A program made the translations under genes and the position numbers. The notes beneath the pieces were generated by a model. That model saw only the letters and a program-made list of their open reading frames with translations. It did not search any database and was not told where the DNA came from. A DNA stretch of 64,000 nt from Albidovulum marisflavi (GTDB taxonomy: Bacteria; Pseudomonadota; Alphaproteobacteria; Rhodobacterales; Rhodobacteraceae). Positions within the stretch are counted from its first letter, which is position 1. Each line of letters begins with the position of its first letter. The stretch is taken from assembly GCF_025751435.1 (NCBI RefSeq), contig NZ_JAOWKY010000002.1:62001-126000 (forward strand), read 5' to 3'. Below are positions 29,119 through 37,136 of the stretch, in pieces.

Positions 29119-29640
29119 ATGCGCAACGCCACACCAAGCAAGCAGGACGACACATTCGGTGACGGATATGACGACATCATCTCACTCCTGCCAAAGCTCC
29201 GCGCATTTGCCTGGTCGCTGACCCGCAATGGCCATGACGCCGACGACCTGGTTCAGGACACGCTTCTGAAGGCCATAGCAAACCACGGGAAATTCCAGAA
29301 AGGGACCAACCTGCGAGCCTGGCTGTTCACCATCATGCGCAACACCTTCTACAACCGGGTCCACGCGGCAAAGCGCGAACGCACGTCCGCCAACGGTTGC
29401 GTTGCGGAAACGGTTTCGACACCGGATACGCAGGAATGGTCGGTTTTCGGGCGCGAGCTTCTGGCCATGATTGGCCAGCTTCCCAGAAAATACCGCGAAG
29501 TTCTGATCCTGGTCGTCATGTTCGGTGAAAGCTACGAGGATGCAGCTACTATCTGCAACTGCGCGATCGGTACGATCAAGAGCCGGGTCAGCCGGGCACG
29601 CGCGCTCGTAATGAACAAGCTCGGCAGAGATCCCGTTTAG
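29119..29640 (+). CDS. ECF sigma factor, EcfG-like (general stress response)
   Basis: 173 residues. Region 2 (LPKLRAFAWSLTRNGHDADDLVQDTLLKAIANHGKFQKGTNLRAWLFTIMRNTFYNR) and region 4 (LPRKYREVLILVVMFGESYEDAATICNCAIGTIKSRVSRAR) are intact and closest in wording to the EcfG/ECF15 group, which the anti-sigma NepR and response regulator PhyR control. Neither partner is visible in this window. ATG at 29119 chosen because it follows the promoter by a few bases; upstream in-frame ATGs would precede the transcription start. A GGAAC/CGTT promoter in front and many more within the next 23 kb fit an autoregulated stress sigma factor. Confidence 0.85.
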   Translation: MRNATPSKQDDTFGDGYDDIISLLPKLRAFAWSLTRNGHDADDLVQDTLLKAIANHGKFQKGTNLRAWLFTIMRNTFYNRVHAAKRERTSANGCVAETVSTPDTQEWSVFGRELLAMIGQLPRKYREVLILVVMFGESYEDAATICNCAIGTIKSRVSRARALVMNKLGRDPV

Positions 29641-29973
29641 GGGCCCCCAGGCAACCGTCACGGAACGAATCTTCCGTTCCGCGATGCCCATGCAAGCGCG
29701 GGCGCGCCTGCCTTCGAGCCGGTTACAGTCCCATGTGGAATCTGGAATCGCATCCGCGAGGACATCTGCGAGCACATGATGGACGACGACGATCTTGATC
29801 CCAGCGATATCGGCCTGAAAGTGTCGAAGGGTGAGGCGACGCTGAACCGCACCGCCGAGCCGCGTCACGCCAAACGGCGGGCCGAGGATTGCGCCGCCTC
29901 CGTCTCCGGCATCAAGCATGTCCAGAACAACCTTCGGCTCAAGGAATCGCAAGCTGAAGGCAAAACTGGCTGA
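29641..29973 (+). pseudogene. BON-domain protein without a visible start codon
   Basis: From about 29740 the frame reads IWNRIREDICEHMMDDDDLDPSDIGLKVSKGEATLNRTAEPRHAKRRAEDCAASVSGIKHVQNNLRL, a recognisable BON domain (periplasmic lipid-binding fold). The frame is open back to the sigma-factor stop (same frame) but holds no ATG, GTG or TTG before 29776, which lies inside the domain. Either the 5' end was lost or shifted (another frame has ATG at about 29680), or only a truncated protein from 29776 (65 aa) is made. Confidence 0.6.
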
Positions 29974-30022
29974 TGCGGCCCATGGCCCCCGGCGGCCTGG
30001 GCATATCTCAGGATTCACCTCA

Positions 30023-30973
30023 TCAATAGCCGCCTATCACCGGCAGGATCTCTCCGCTGATGTAGCTTGAGCATTGGGCTGACGCGAGAAACACATAGGC
30101 CGGCGCAAGCTCCTCCGGCTGAGCCGGACGCCCCATCCTGGACTTCGCGCCGAAGCGCGCGACTTCTTCCGCCGGCCGGTCCGAAGGGTTGAGCGGGGTC
30201 CAGACCGGGCCGGGCGCGACCGCGTTCACGCGGATGCCGCGGTCAAGCAGGTTCCCGGACAGAGCGCGGGTGAAGGCGTGGATGCCGCCCTTGGTCATCG
30301 AGTAGTCGACCAGTTCGCTCGACCCGCGCAGGCCGGTGACCGACCCGGTGTTCACGATGGCCCCGCCGTGCGGCATGAAGGGCAAGACCGCCTGGGCCAT
30401 GTAAAAGTAGCCAAACAGATTTGTACGCAGCGTCAGTTCAAACTGCGCGGGTGAAAGATCGGCGAAATCGGTCCGATGCACCTGGAAGGCCGCGTTGTTC
30501 ACGAGGATGTCGATCCGCCCGAACATCTGCGCGACCATCTCGGCGTGTTGCTGGCAGGTGTCGCGGTCGGACACGTCCCCCTGCAGGACCAGGCAACGCC
30601 GCCCCTCTTGCTCGATCGCCTGTTGCGTGACGCGGGCATCGATCTCTTCTTCACTCAGATGCGAAAAGGCAACATCCGCCCCTTCGCGCGCGAAAAGCAC
30701 GGCCACGGCCCGACCAATTCCCGAATCCCCCCCGGTCACCAGCGCGATCTTGTCGGCCAGCTTGCCAGAGCCACGGTAATAGGGCGCCTCCCACATCGGC
30801 GCCGGGTCAAGCCCGGCTTCGAACCCCGGCTTTTCCTGACGCTGGGCGGGAAAGGGCGGCTCGGGGTACAGGCGCGCGCCGGCCTGCATCGGTCCTGCCG
30901 GGCCGCCACCGTCGCCGTCCGCTTCCACGCTGCGCTGAACCTGGCGTTGCTGTTCTTCGGTCGATCGGGGCAT
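30023..30973 (-). CDS. SDR-family oxidoreductase with N-terminal extension
   Basis: 316 residues. About 70 disordered residues rich in Gln, Gly and Pro are followed by a classical short-chain dehydrogenase: TGGDSGIGRAVAVLFA, the NNAA motif, catalytic Ser in NTGSVTG, YSMTKGG (YxxxK) and a SGEILPVIGGY end. This architecture is seen in general-stress SDRs such as YghA/YdaD. Start at 30973 has AAGGAG at 8-9 nt; a frame from 31039 exists. An EcfG-type promoter lies 34 bp upstream. Confidence 0.88.
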   Translation of the reverse strand: MPRSTEEQQRQVQRSVEADGDGGGPAGPMQAGARLYPEPPFPAQRQEKPGFEAGLDPAPMWEAPYYRGSGKLADKIALVTGGDSGIGRAVAVLFAREGADVAFSHLSEEEIDARVTQQAIEQEGRRCLVLQGDVSDRDTCQQHAEMVAQMFGRIDILVNNAAFQVHRTDFADLSPAQFELTLRTNLFGYFYMAQAVLPFMPHGGAIVNTGSVTGLRGSSELVDYSMTKGGIHAFTRALSGNLLDRGIRVNAVAPGPVWTPLNPSDRPAEEVARFGAKSRMGRPAQPEELAPAYVFLASAQCSSYISGEILPVIGGY

Positions 30974-31006
30974 CCGAGTTTCTCCTTCCTGCTGGGTCAC
31001 TCGCCC

Positions 31007-31031
31007 AACCTCGGGATCACCCGATTGTTCC
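31007..31031 (-). promoter_or_regulatory. EcfG-type promoter for the SDR gene
   Basis: On the minus strand GGAAC (31031-31027), 16 nt, GGTT (31010-31007). The start codon at 30973 lies 34 bp downstream. Confidence 0.65.
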
Positions 31032-31150
31032 TGCCGCAACGGGCCTTCGGCACTTTCGCGTGCGGTTCACCCAGACTGGTTCGGCCAGTCATCGGGCAGA
31101 ACAAAGCTGAGACACACGGCCAGGGCAGACGGTCAAATCTCACGGGCCAC

Positions 31151-31321
31151 TTAGCCGCGAACCTTTCTGAGTTCGTCCGCCGCCAGATCCCGCAGCCGCA
31201 GGTAGGCAACGGTTCGGAAGCGGCGCTCGGTCCCGCCGAACATGTCGGCCCCCGACTTCCAAAGTCCGTAAAGCGCCTGCTGCTTCAAGCTGAATAGAGC
31301 GAGTTGGATGCTTCGATGCAT
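31151..31321 (-). CDS. Small basic protein, unknown
   Basis: 56 residues beginning MHRSIQLALFSLKQQALYGLWKSGADMFGG and ending in an Arg/Leu-rich helix (RLRDLAADELRKVRG). No family recognised. AAGGGAAG is well placed before the ATG. A weak EcfG-like site lies about 150 bp upstream (31471-31495). Accepted on the ribosome site and position. Confidence 0.5.
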   Translation of the reverse strand: MHRSIQLALFSLKQQALYGLWKSGADMFGGTERRFRTVAYLRLRDLAADELRKVRG

Positions 31322-31470
31322 GATCTTCCCTTTTGTTTTCGTGATCAGCCGCCGTCGGACCGAAGGCGGCGTTGTCGCGGGTTTTCGGCACCGCGGCGCC
31401 ACATCCGCGGACGTTTCCGAACAGCCGCCCGCCTGCGATGGAGATGCGCGCCCTTGGCAGCTTTCCTTTC

Positions 31471-31495
31471 AACTCATCACCGGTCGGCTTGTTCC
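31471..31495 (-). promoter_or_regulatory. Weak EcfG-like promoter
   Basis: Minus strand GGAAC (31495-31491), 16 nt, AGTT (31474-31471). It overlaps the 3' end of the cytochrome c gene and would leave a UTR of about 140 nt before the 56-aa frame. May be chance. Confidence 0.3.
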
Positions 31496-32619
31496 CGGGT
31501 CGCAGCTGCCGAAGGGCCGGAACTGTAGAATGCCGCAAGGTCGTCGATTGCCTGGTCGTCAAGCCCGCGCGCGGCCGCAGCCATCCTTGCGGCGCCCGGC
31601 GTTGCTGGCACCGGCCCGTCGCGCCAGATCCGCAGCCAGATCCTTATCCATCGCGCGTCCTGCCCGGCGATGCGCGGAACCTCGGCTGTTCTTGGCGGCT
31701 GACCGGCCCCGCCGTGACAGGCGACGCAAGAGGGGATCTCGTCATGTTCATCCCCATTCAACGCCAGGATACGGCCGCGCGCCGCATCCCCCTGTCCGTT
31801 CGCCCTGCCCTGCCAGATATCTGGTTTCATCGACGCGTAATTGCGCGCGATCTCGCGGCGCAAATCTTCCCCCAGTCGCACCGCGACAGGCTCCATGAAG
31901 CCGCTCTGCCGCAGATCGCGGGCATAGGCATCGAGCGCGCCAAGCAGATAGGCTTCGCTTTGCCCGGCCAACTTCGGGGCGGTGCCCTCACGGCCAAGGC
32001 CATCCCGTCCATGACAGCGCGCGCAATCCTCGATATGTGGACCCGCATCGGGAGCCATGTCCGCGAAGTCGGCGGCGGCGCTGTCCGACCGTGCTTTTTC
32101 CGTCCCGTGGGCAAGTCTGCGATAGTCGTCAGGCCCCAGTGTGGAGTACCGGGACAGGAACGCCGCAAGCGCCCATGGCTCATCGTCGCGGCCCCGCCCC
32201 GACCACGCAGGCATTCCCGTGTATTTCAATCCGTGGCGGGCCAGCCAGTAGAATTCGGCGGGTGTGTTCCGGACCATGCCCAGCTGGGTTGGTTCAGGCA
32301 GCATCGACGTCACGACGGCGCTGCGGACCTTGCCGGGCGCGCCATGGCAGGGCGCGCAGCCGGTCGCATAGTGGGCGGCACCCAGACGCACCAGCGCAGG
32401 GTCGTCCGGATCAAACCATGCGGGTGGATCAAGCGCCGCAGCGCGAATTTCGACTGCGTTTTTCATGTAGCTGTGCAGGAACGCGCGAACCGGCGCCAAG
32501 TGCCCGACCGAGGCGGCGACGTTGTACGGGGCAAGCCTCCAGGCGGCCAGCGCCAGAAGGGCAAGCACGGCAAGTGCGATGACAGCGCGACGCCAGGTCA
32601 GCTTCCAGGTCAGCTTCAT
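31477..32619 (-). CDS. Tri-heme c-type cytochrome
   Basis: 380 residues. N-terminal membrane anchor or signal (RRAVIALAVLALLALAAWRLAPY) and three CxxCH sites: CAPCH near residue 89, CARCH near 204 and CVACH near 318, so two or three cytochrome c domains in tandem. Last gene of the ctaC-ctaDE-orf-ctaG-cytochrome set, overlapping ctaG by 4 bp. Probably passes electrons to the caa3 oxidase. Confidence 0.88.
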   Translation of the reverse strand: MKLTWKLTWRRAVIALAVLALLALAAWRLAPYNVAASVGHLAPVRAFLHSYMKNAVEIRAAALDPPAWFDPDDPALVRLGAAHYATGCAPCHGAPGKVRSAVVTSMLPEPTQLGMVRNTPAEFYWLARHGLKYTGMPAWSGRGRDDEPWALAAFLSRYSTLGPDDYRRLAHGTEKARSDSAAADFADMAPDAGPHIEDCARCHGRDGLGREGTAPKLAGQSEAYLLGALDAYARDLRQSGFMEPVAVRLGEDLRREIARNYASMKPDIWQGRANGQGDAARGRILALNGDEHDEIPSCVACHGGAGQPPRTAEVPRIAGQDARWIRIWLRIWRDGPVPATPGAARMAAAARGLDDQAIDDLAAFYSSGPSAAATREQADR

Positions 32620-33197
32620 GGCGATGCCTCCGGCTCTGACAGGCCGGGCGCAAGGCGTCGCAGCGCGGCGACTAGGTAGATCGCGCCACCGCCGACCGCC
32701 ATCAGCGCGCCGGCGATCTGCTGTTCTTCAAGCGCCCCCAGCCCGAACCAGCCCGCGCATGTCACACCGTAGATCGGACGCGGGGCAAGACCGATCAGAG
32801 CGCCCAGCAAGGTCATGTGCATCACGGTCCCGAACAGCACCAGCGCGCCGCCAAACGCCCCAGCCGACCGCGCGGCGGCCCAAAGCAGCAGCCCCGCGCC
32901 CAGAAAGCTTGCCTGCTCAACGGCAAGGCCGGGCCCGCTGATGCGCGCCCAAAGATGCGCGGAAGGCGCATGCCACCCCCATACGACCGCCATTTCGACC
33001 AGCAGCACCGTCGTGACCAGCCAGAACGGCGTCGGCCGGAGCGGAAGCCGCGGCGCCAGCAACGCCGGCACGATCGCCACGACCGACAGATGCATGGCCA
33101 TGTGCACGATGATGGAACCCGCCACGTAGGCAGGCGCAGGCGAAAGCCAAAGCATCCCCAGTAGGGCAAGTCCCGCCATGCGCCCAACGCTCAACAT
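32616..33197 (-). CDS. ctaG: Cytochrome c oxidase assembly protein (caa3 CtaG type)
   Basis: 193 residues, about six membrane segments. The segments SIIVHMAMHLSVVAIVPALLAPRLPL, VVWGWHAPSAHLWA and GTVMHMTLLGALIGLAPRPIYG carry the His/Met residues of the Bacillus-type CtaG (caa3) family, which delivers copper to the oxidase and is unrelated to Cox11. The ATG at 33197 overlaps the previous gene by 7 bp; the frame is open further upstream but that stretch is low-complexity translation of the neighbour. Confidence 0.82.
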   Translation of the reverse strand: MLSVGRMAGLALLGMLWLSPAPAYVAGSIIVHMAMHLSVVAIVPALLAPRLPLRPTPFWLVTTVLLVEMAVVWGWHAPSAHLWARISGPGLAVEQASFLGAGLLLWAAARSAGAFGGALVLFGTVMHMTLLGALIGLAPRPIYGVTCAGWFGLGALEEQQIAGALMAVGGGAIYLVAALRRLAPGLSEPEASP

Positions 33198-33562
33198 CGG
33201 CCGAACATCACGCTTGGAATGGCGGTCATCATCACCGCCGCCGCGTTGAGCACGCAGAGCAGAAGCGCGACATGGCCAAGGAACTGCCGGCGATCGGCTT
33301 GCGTATCCCCCGCGCTTTCGCGCCCCGGACGCGTGAATCCGCCGTATCGCACCGCCGCCACCCGGCCGATCAAGCTGATTGCAACCAGGGCGAGGATCGT
33401 CAGGACGATGATGGACCAGGCCGCCGGCGTCAGGCTGCCCGCCTCGCGTGCGCACCAGACCGCAGCAATCCAGTAGGCTGCCAGGAAATGCAGGGCCCAG
33501 ATCAGGGGCGGCACGATCACGATCCAGACTGAGCCGTCGTCGATTATGCGCGGATATCTCAT
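33191..33562 (-). CDS. Small membrane protein of the caa3 oxidase operon
   Basis: 123 residues, three predicted membrane helices (VWIVIVPPLIWALHFLAAYWIAAVW; WSIIVLTILALVAISLIG; LGHVALLLCVLNAAAVMMTAIP). Lies between ctaDE (4-bp overlap) and ctaG. It occupies the place of a subunit IV-like or assembly protein, but no motif proves that. Confidence 0.7.
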   Translation of the reverse strand: MRYPRIIDDGSVWIVIVPPLIWALHFLAAYWIAAVWCAREAGSLTPAAWSIIVLTILALVAISLIGRVAAVRYGGFTRPGRESAGDTQADRRQFLGHVALLLCVLNAAAVMMTAIPSVMFGRC

Positions 33563-36102
33563 GGCACCCCCCCGGAGACGAGCGGGAACAATCCGATAAG
33601 CGCAAAGGTCGCCGCGGCCTGCACAATCAGGAAGTTCCAGTAAAGAACGGTGTTTCGAAGCTCAGCATCGTGATCGGCGTCCATGTGGCGGGCCAAAAGC
33701 CGGGCCCAACTGTAAAGCTGCATCACGATCCCACCGGCCACATGCGCGCCGATCCAGAGGGTGAGAACCCAGACGGTGGCGTCATAGGCATGCCGCGTCG
33801 GGTCCAGGCCGGCCGACCACGCCGCACCCGCAAGGACCGCGACGCCGGCTCCAGCCGGCAGCGGCGCAAGCGCGCAACAGCACAATGCCACGACCCGCCT
33901 TGACATGGCTGCACTTGCGGCGACCAACATGCCCCAGGAACCTGCAAGCAAGGCGGTGCCCAGCCACAACGTCACGGCGGCGGGCGGAGCCGTTCCCGGC
34001 GGCGGGAAGCTTCCGTGCAAGGTCCAGAAGAACACATAGGCGAACACAAGACCGGCAAAGGCCGTCGAGTCTCCGATCATGGTGATGAACATCGCCCACC
34101 ACCCGACCGAGCCGTTTCCGCTTGCATAAAGCGGCAGCACAAGCCCGCGCCCGCAGTCGCGGGTTGGCGCGCTTGGCAAGCCCCCCGCTCCGGTCCATAG
34201 CCACCGAAGCGTCGCGACCAGGAAGACCGCGCCCGCAAGAACCGCCGCAAGCCACAAGTGAAAGGTGGCAAGGATGAAGACCGCGCCAAGGGAAGCCGCC
34301 GCAAGGATCGTCACGAATCCCGGACCCGGAACGCGTTGGACGAACATCGGCCGTGCGTCCAGGATGTCGGTCACGATCATCTCGCGATCGGCGTCCGGGG
34401 AATCCGAAAGGAACCACTCGCCGCGCAGGACTTCGTTTGCCAGTCCCGGCTGCTGCCAGAGCGGATAGCGCGAACTGATCACCGGCACGGACCTGATGCC
34501 CCAGGGCCTTCTGGGGACCTCTCGCGCCCACTCCAGCGTTGGCGCGCCCCAGGGATCGGCGGGCGCCGGGGATTGCCGCCCCTTCGGGCGCAGCACGTCG
34601 AAGGCCAGAACCGCGATCCCGGCCGCCAGGATGTAGGACCCTATGGTCGAGGTCAGGTTCAGCCCGTGCCACCCCATTTCCTCGGCGTAGGTCCACACGC
34701 GCCGCGGCATGCCCAGAATGCCCGTCCAGTGCATCGGCAGGAACGTGATGTTGAAGCCCGCGAAGATCAGCCAGAACGACCAGCGCCCGAGACGTTCTGA
34801 CAGCACCCTGTCCGTGACGAAGGGATACCAGTAGCAAACCGCCGCGAAGACCGGAAACAGCATGCCGCCGATTAGCGTGTAGTGCAGGTGGGCAACGACG
34901 AAGTAGCTGTCATGCGCCTGATAGTCGAAGGGTACGACGGCCACCATAACGCCCGTCAGCCCGCCGAAGACAAAAACCGCGAGCGCGCCCCCCGCGAACA
35001 GAAGCGGCACGGAAAGCTTCGCCCGCCCCACCAGCAGCGTCGCGAGAAGGCAGAAGATCTGGATGCCGGTCGGGATCGCCACGGCCTCTGACGCGGCGGA
35101 AAAGAAGCCCAGCGAAATGTCGGGCAGACCGGTGGTGAACATGTGGTGCACCCAAAGCCCGAAACTCAGGAACGCCACACCGATGGCGGAAAGGACGACC
35201 CAGGAATGCCCGACGACGGGCGCGCGCGAAAGAGCTGGCAACATGGTCGCGATCAGCGCGATCGAAGGCAGGAAGATGATGTAGACCTCCGGGTGCCCGA
35301 AGATCCAGAACAGGTGCTGCCACAGCAGGGGGTCACCTCCCCTGTCGGCATCGAAAAAGGCCCAGCCGAAGGCGCGCTCCATCTCAAGCAGCAGATCGCC
35401 CGCGATCAGCGGGGGGAAGGCGAACAGGATCATCCCCGCGACCACAAGCACGTACCAGCAGTAAAGCGGCATCAGGTTGATCCGCATCCCCGGCGGGCGG
35501 CATTTCAGGACTCCGACGATCAGTTCGATTGCCGCGGCGATCGAGGCGACCTCGATGAAGCTTAGCCCCAGAAGCCAGATGTCGGTGCCGATGCCGGTCT
35601 GCCCTGGATCGGACGACAGCGGCGGATACATGAACCAGCCGCCGTCGGGCGCGGCATCGAACAGGATCGAGCCGCAAACGAACACCCCGCCGATCGCGAA
35701 ACACCAGAAACCGAAAGCGGAAAGCCGCGGAAACGGCAGGTCGCGTGCGCCCAGCATCTCGGGCAGGATCAGGATCGCAACCGCCTCGAAGATCGGGATC
35801 GCGAACAGGAACATCATCGCCGTGCCGTGCAACGTGAAGACCTGATTGTAGAACCGCATGGACAGGAAGTCGTTGTCGGGCACCGCCAGCTGCGTGCGGA
35901 TCAAAAGCGCCAGTACCCCTGCGAATCCGAAGAAGGCGAAGGCGGTCAACAGGTACCACTTGCCGATCAGCGAGTTGTTGACCGCCGAGATGCGCCGCCA
36001 GCCGGCGGGCGGCTGCCACGCCGCCATGAGCTGTTCCCTTTCTGCCCTGTCGCGTTCGGGATCCCGCGGAGGCGGAGGACCTATGTCGGAAAGGTCCGTC
36101 AT
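33559..36102 (-). CDS. ctaD: Cytochrome c oxidase subunits I and III fused (CtaD-CtaE)
   Basis: 847 residues. Residues 1 to about 600 are heme-copper oxidase subunit I: low-spin heme His in FTLHGTAMMFLF, HPEVYIIFLP with the CuB His and the cross-linked Tyr, the HH pair in LWVHHMFTTG, and VVAHLHYTLIGGMLFP with the remaining heme ligands. After a hydrophilic linker (about 560-640) the C-terminus is a subunit III domain (WWAMFITMIGDSTAFAGLVFAYVFFW). Such I+III fusions occur in caa3-type oxidases. Start at 36102 overlaps ctaC by 4 bp; the frame is open upstream inside ctaC. Confidence 0.93.
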   Translation of the reverse strand: MTDLSDIGPPPPRDPERDRAEREQLMAAWQPPAGWRRISAVNNSLIGKWYLLTAFAFFGFAGVLALLIRTQLAVPDNDFLSMRFYNQVFTLHGTAMMFLFAIPIFEAVAILILPEMLGARDLPFPRLSAFGFWCFAIGGVFVCGSILFDAAPDGGWFMYPPLSSDPGQTGIGTDIWLLGLSFIEVASIAAAIELIVGVLKCRPPGMRINLMPLYCWYVLVVAGMILFAFPPLIAGDLLLEMERAFGWAFFDADRGGDPLLWQHLFWIFGHPEVYIIFLPSIALIATMLPALSRAPVVGHSWVVLSAIGVAFLSFGLWVHHMFTTGLPDISLGFFSAASEAVAIPTGIQIFCLLATLLVGRAKLSVPLLFAGGALAVFVFGGLTGVMVAVVPFDYQAHDSYFVVAHLHYTLIGGMLFPVFAAVCYWYPFVTDRVLSERLGRWSFWLIFAGFNITFLPMHWTGILGMPRRVWTYAEEMGWHGLNLTSTIGSYILAAGIAVLAFDVLRPKGRQSPAPADPWGAPTLEWAREVPRRPWGIRSVPVISSRYPLWQQPGLANEVLRGEWFLSDSPDADREMIVTDILDARPMFVQRVPGPGFVTILAAASLGAVFILATFHLWLAAVLAGAVFLVATLRWLWTGAGGLPSAPTRDCGRGLVLPLYASGNGSVGWWAMFITMIGDSTAFAGLVFAYVFFWTLHGSFPPPGTAPPAAVTLWLGTALLAGSWGMLVAASAAMSRRVVALCCCALAPLPAGAGVAVLAGAAWSAGLDPTRHAYDATVWVLTLWIGAHVAGGIVMQLYSWARLLARHMDADHDAELRNTVLYWNFLIVQAAATFALIGLFPLVSGGVP

Positions 36103-37070
36103 TCGAGCGCCATCAGAAACTGCGTGATCTGGTCGAGATCGTCGGGCGGCATCGCGGGATACGACGGCATCCTGACGCCCGGCTTCACGTCTGTGGTGTG
36201 GGTGATCCAGCGGCGGAGATTGGCGTCGCTCAGGGCAAGCAGGCCCGCGCCGATCCTGCCCCGCGCCGCCAGATGGGTAAGATCGGGGCCGACCCGGCCA
36301 TTCGCCTGCGTGCCGCGCACGGTATGGCACGCGGCGCATCCTTCATCCAGAAACAGCGAAAGCCCCCGTTCCATCCTGAGCGCGCTTGGGGCGGCGGGTT
36401 CGGACTCTGCGACCAGCCAGTCACGAAACGCGTCGGGCTCCATCACCACGACCTCGAACCGCATCTGCGCGTGCGCGGCCCCGCAGAATTCGGCACAAAG
36501 TCCGCCCCATCTGCCCGTCCTGACGGGGGTCAGGGTCATCCGGTTCGTGCGTCCCGGGATCATGTCCAGCTTTCCGCCAAGCGCCGGCGCCCAGAAGGAA
36601 TGGATCACGTCGTCCGAGGTCAGCATCAGAAGCGTGGTCTTGCCCAACGGCAACCGGATCTCATTGGCGGAAAAGACCTTGCCGTCCGGCGTCTCGTAGA
36701 TGACGCGCCACCACCATTGCTCGGCGTCGACATGGACCGTAAGCGCCGAGGGCCTTGATGCCATGGCGCGAAGCGTCAGTAGGCCGGTGATCAGCAAGGC
36801 CGCGACGACCACTGCGGGCAGCACGCCGCCGCCCCAAAGGATGATCGCACGGCCGATGCGTTCGTCGCTCCCCTTGGGTCGCCGCCGGAAGGCGATGACA
36901 GCGAAGACCATCACTGCTGTCCATATCGCCACCGCGCCTATCAGAAACGGCCAGAAAAGGTCCTCTATCAGGCGGGCCTCGGCACCCGCCCCGGCAAGCC
37001 ATGAATGTCGGCCGTCGCACCCGGCAAGACCGCCGACCAAAGCAAGCCAGATGTGTTTCGGCATACGCAT
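36099..37070 (-). CDS. ctaC: Cytochrome c oxidase subunit II with C-terminal heme c (caa3 type)
   Basis: 323 residues from the chosen start. Lipoprotein-like N-terminus (MRMPKHIWLALVGGLAGC), two membrane helices, the cupredoxin domain with the CuA site CAEFCGAAHAQM, then a fused cytochrome c domain with CAACH near residue 260. The fused heme domain defines the caa3 type. The frame opens at 37103, but a perfect EcfG-type -10 covers 37102-37105, so translation must start later (37070, or 37064). Confidence 0.92.
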   Translation of the reverse strand: MRMPKHIWLALVGGLAGCDGRHSWLAGAGAEARLIEDLFWPFLIGAVAIWTAVMVFAVIAFRRRPKGSDERIGRAIILWGGGVLPAVVVAALLITGLLTLRAMASRPSALTVHVDAEQWWWRVIYETPDGKVFSANEIRLPLGKTTLLMLTSDDVIHSFWAPALGGKLDMIPGRTNRMTLTPVRTGRWGGLCAEFCGAAHAQMRFEVVVMEPDAFRDWLVAESEPAAPSALRMERGLSLFLDEGCAACHTVRGTQANGRVGPDLTHLAARGRIGAGLLALSDANLRRWITHTTDVKPGVRMPSYPAMPPDDLDQITQFLMALE

Positions 37071-37101
37071 GAAGGACCCAGTGCCGGAAAACTCGTCGAT
37101 C

Positions 37102-37126
37102 AACGCCCGGTCTGGCCGAATGTTCC
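37102..37126 (-). promoter_or_regulatory. EcfG-type promoter of the caa3 oxidase operon
   Basis: Minus strand GGAAC (37126-37122), 16 nt, CGTT (37105-37102): exact consensus, 32 bp before the ctaC start. It would drive ctaC, ctaDE, the 123-aa gene, ctaG and the cytochrome c. Confidence 0.75.
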
Positions 37127-37136
37127 GGCCAAGGTC

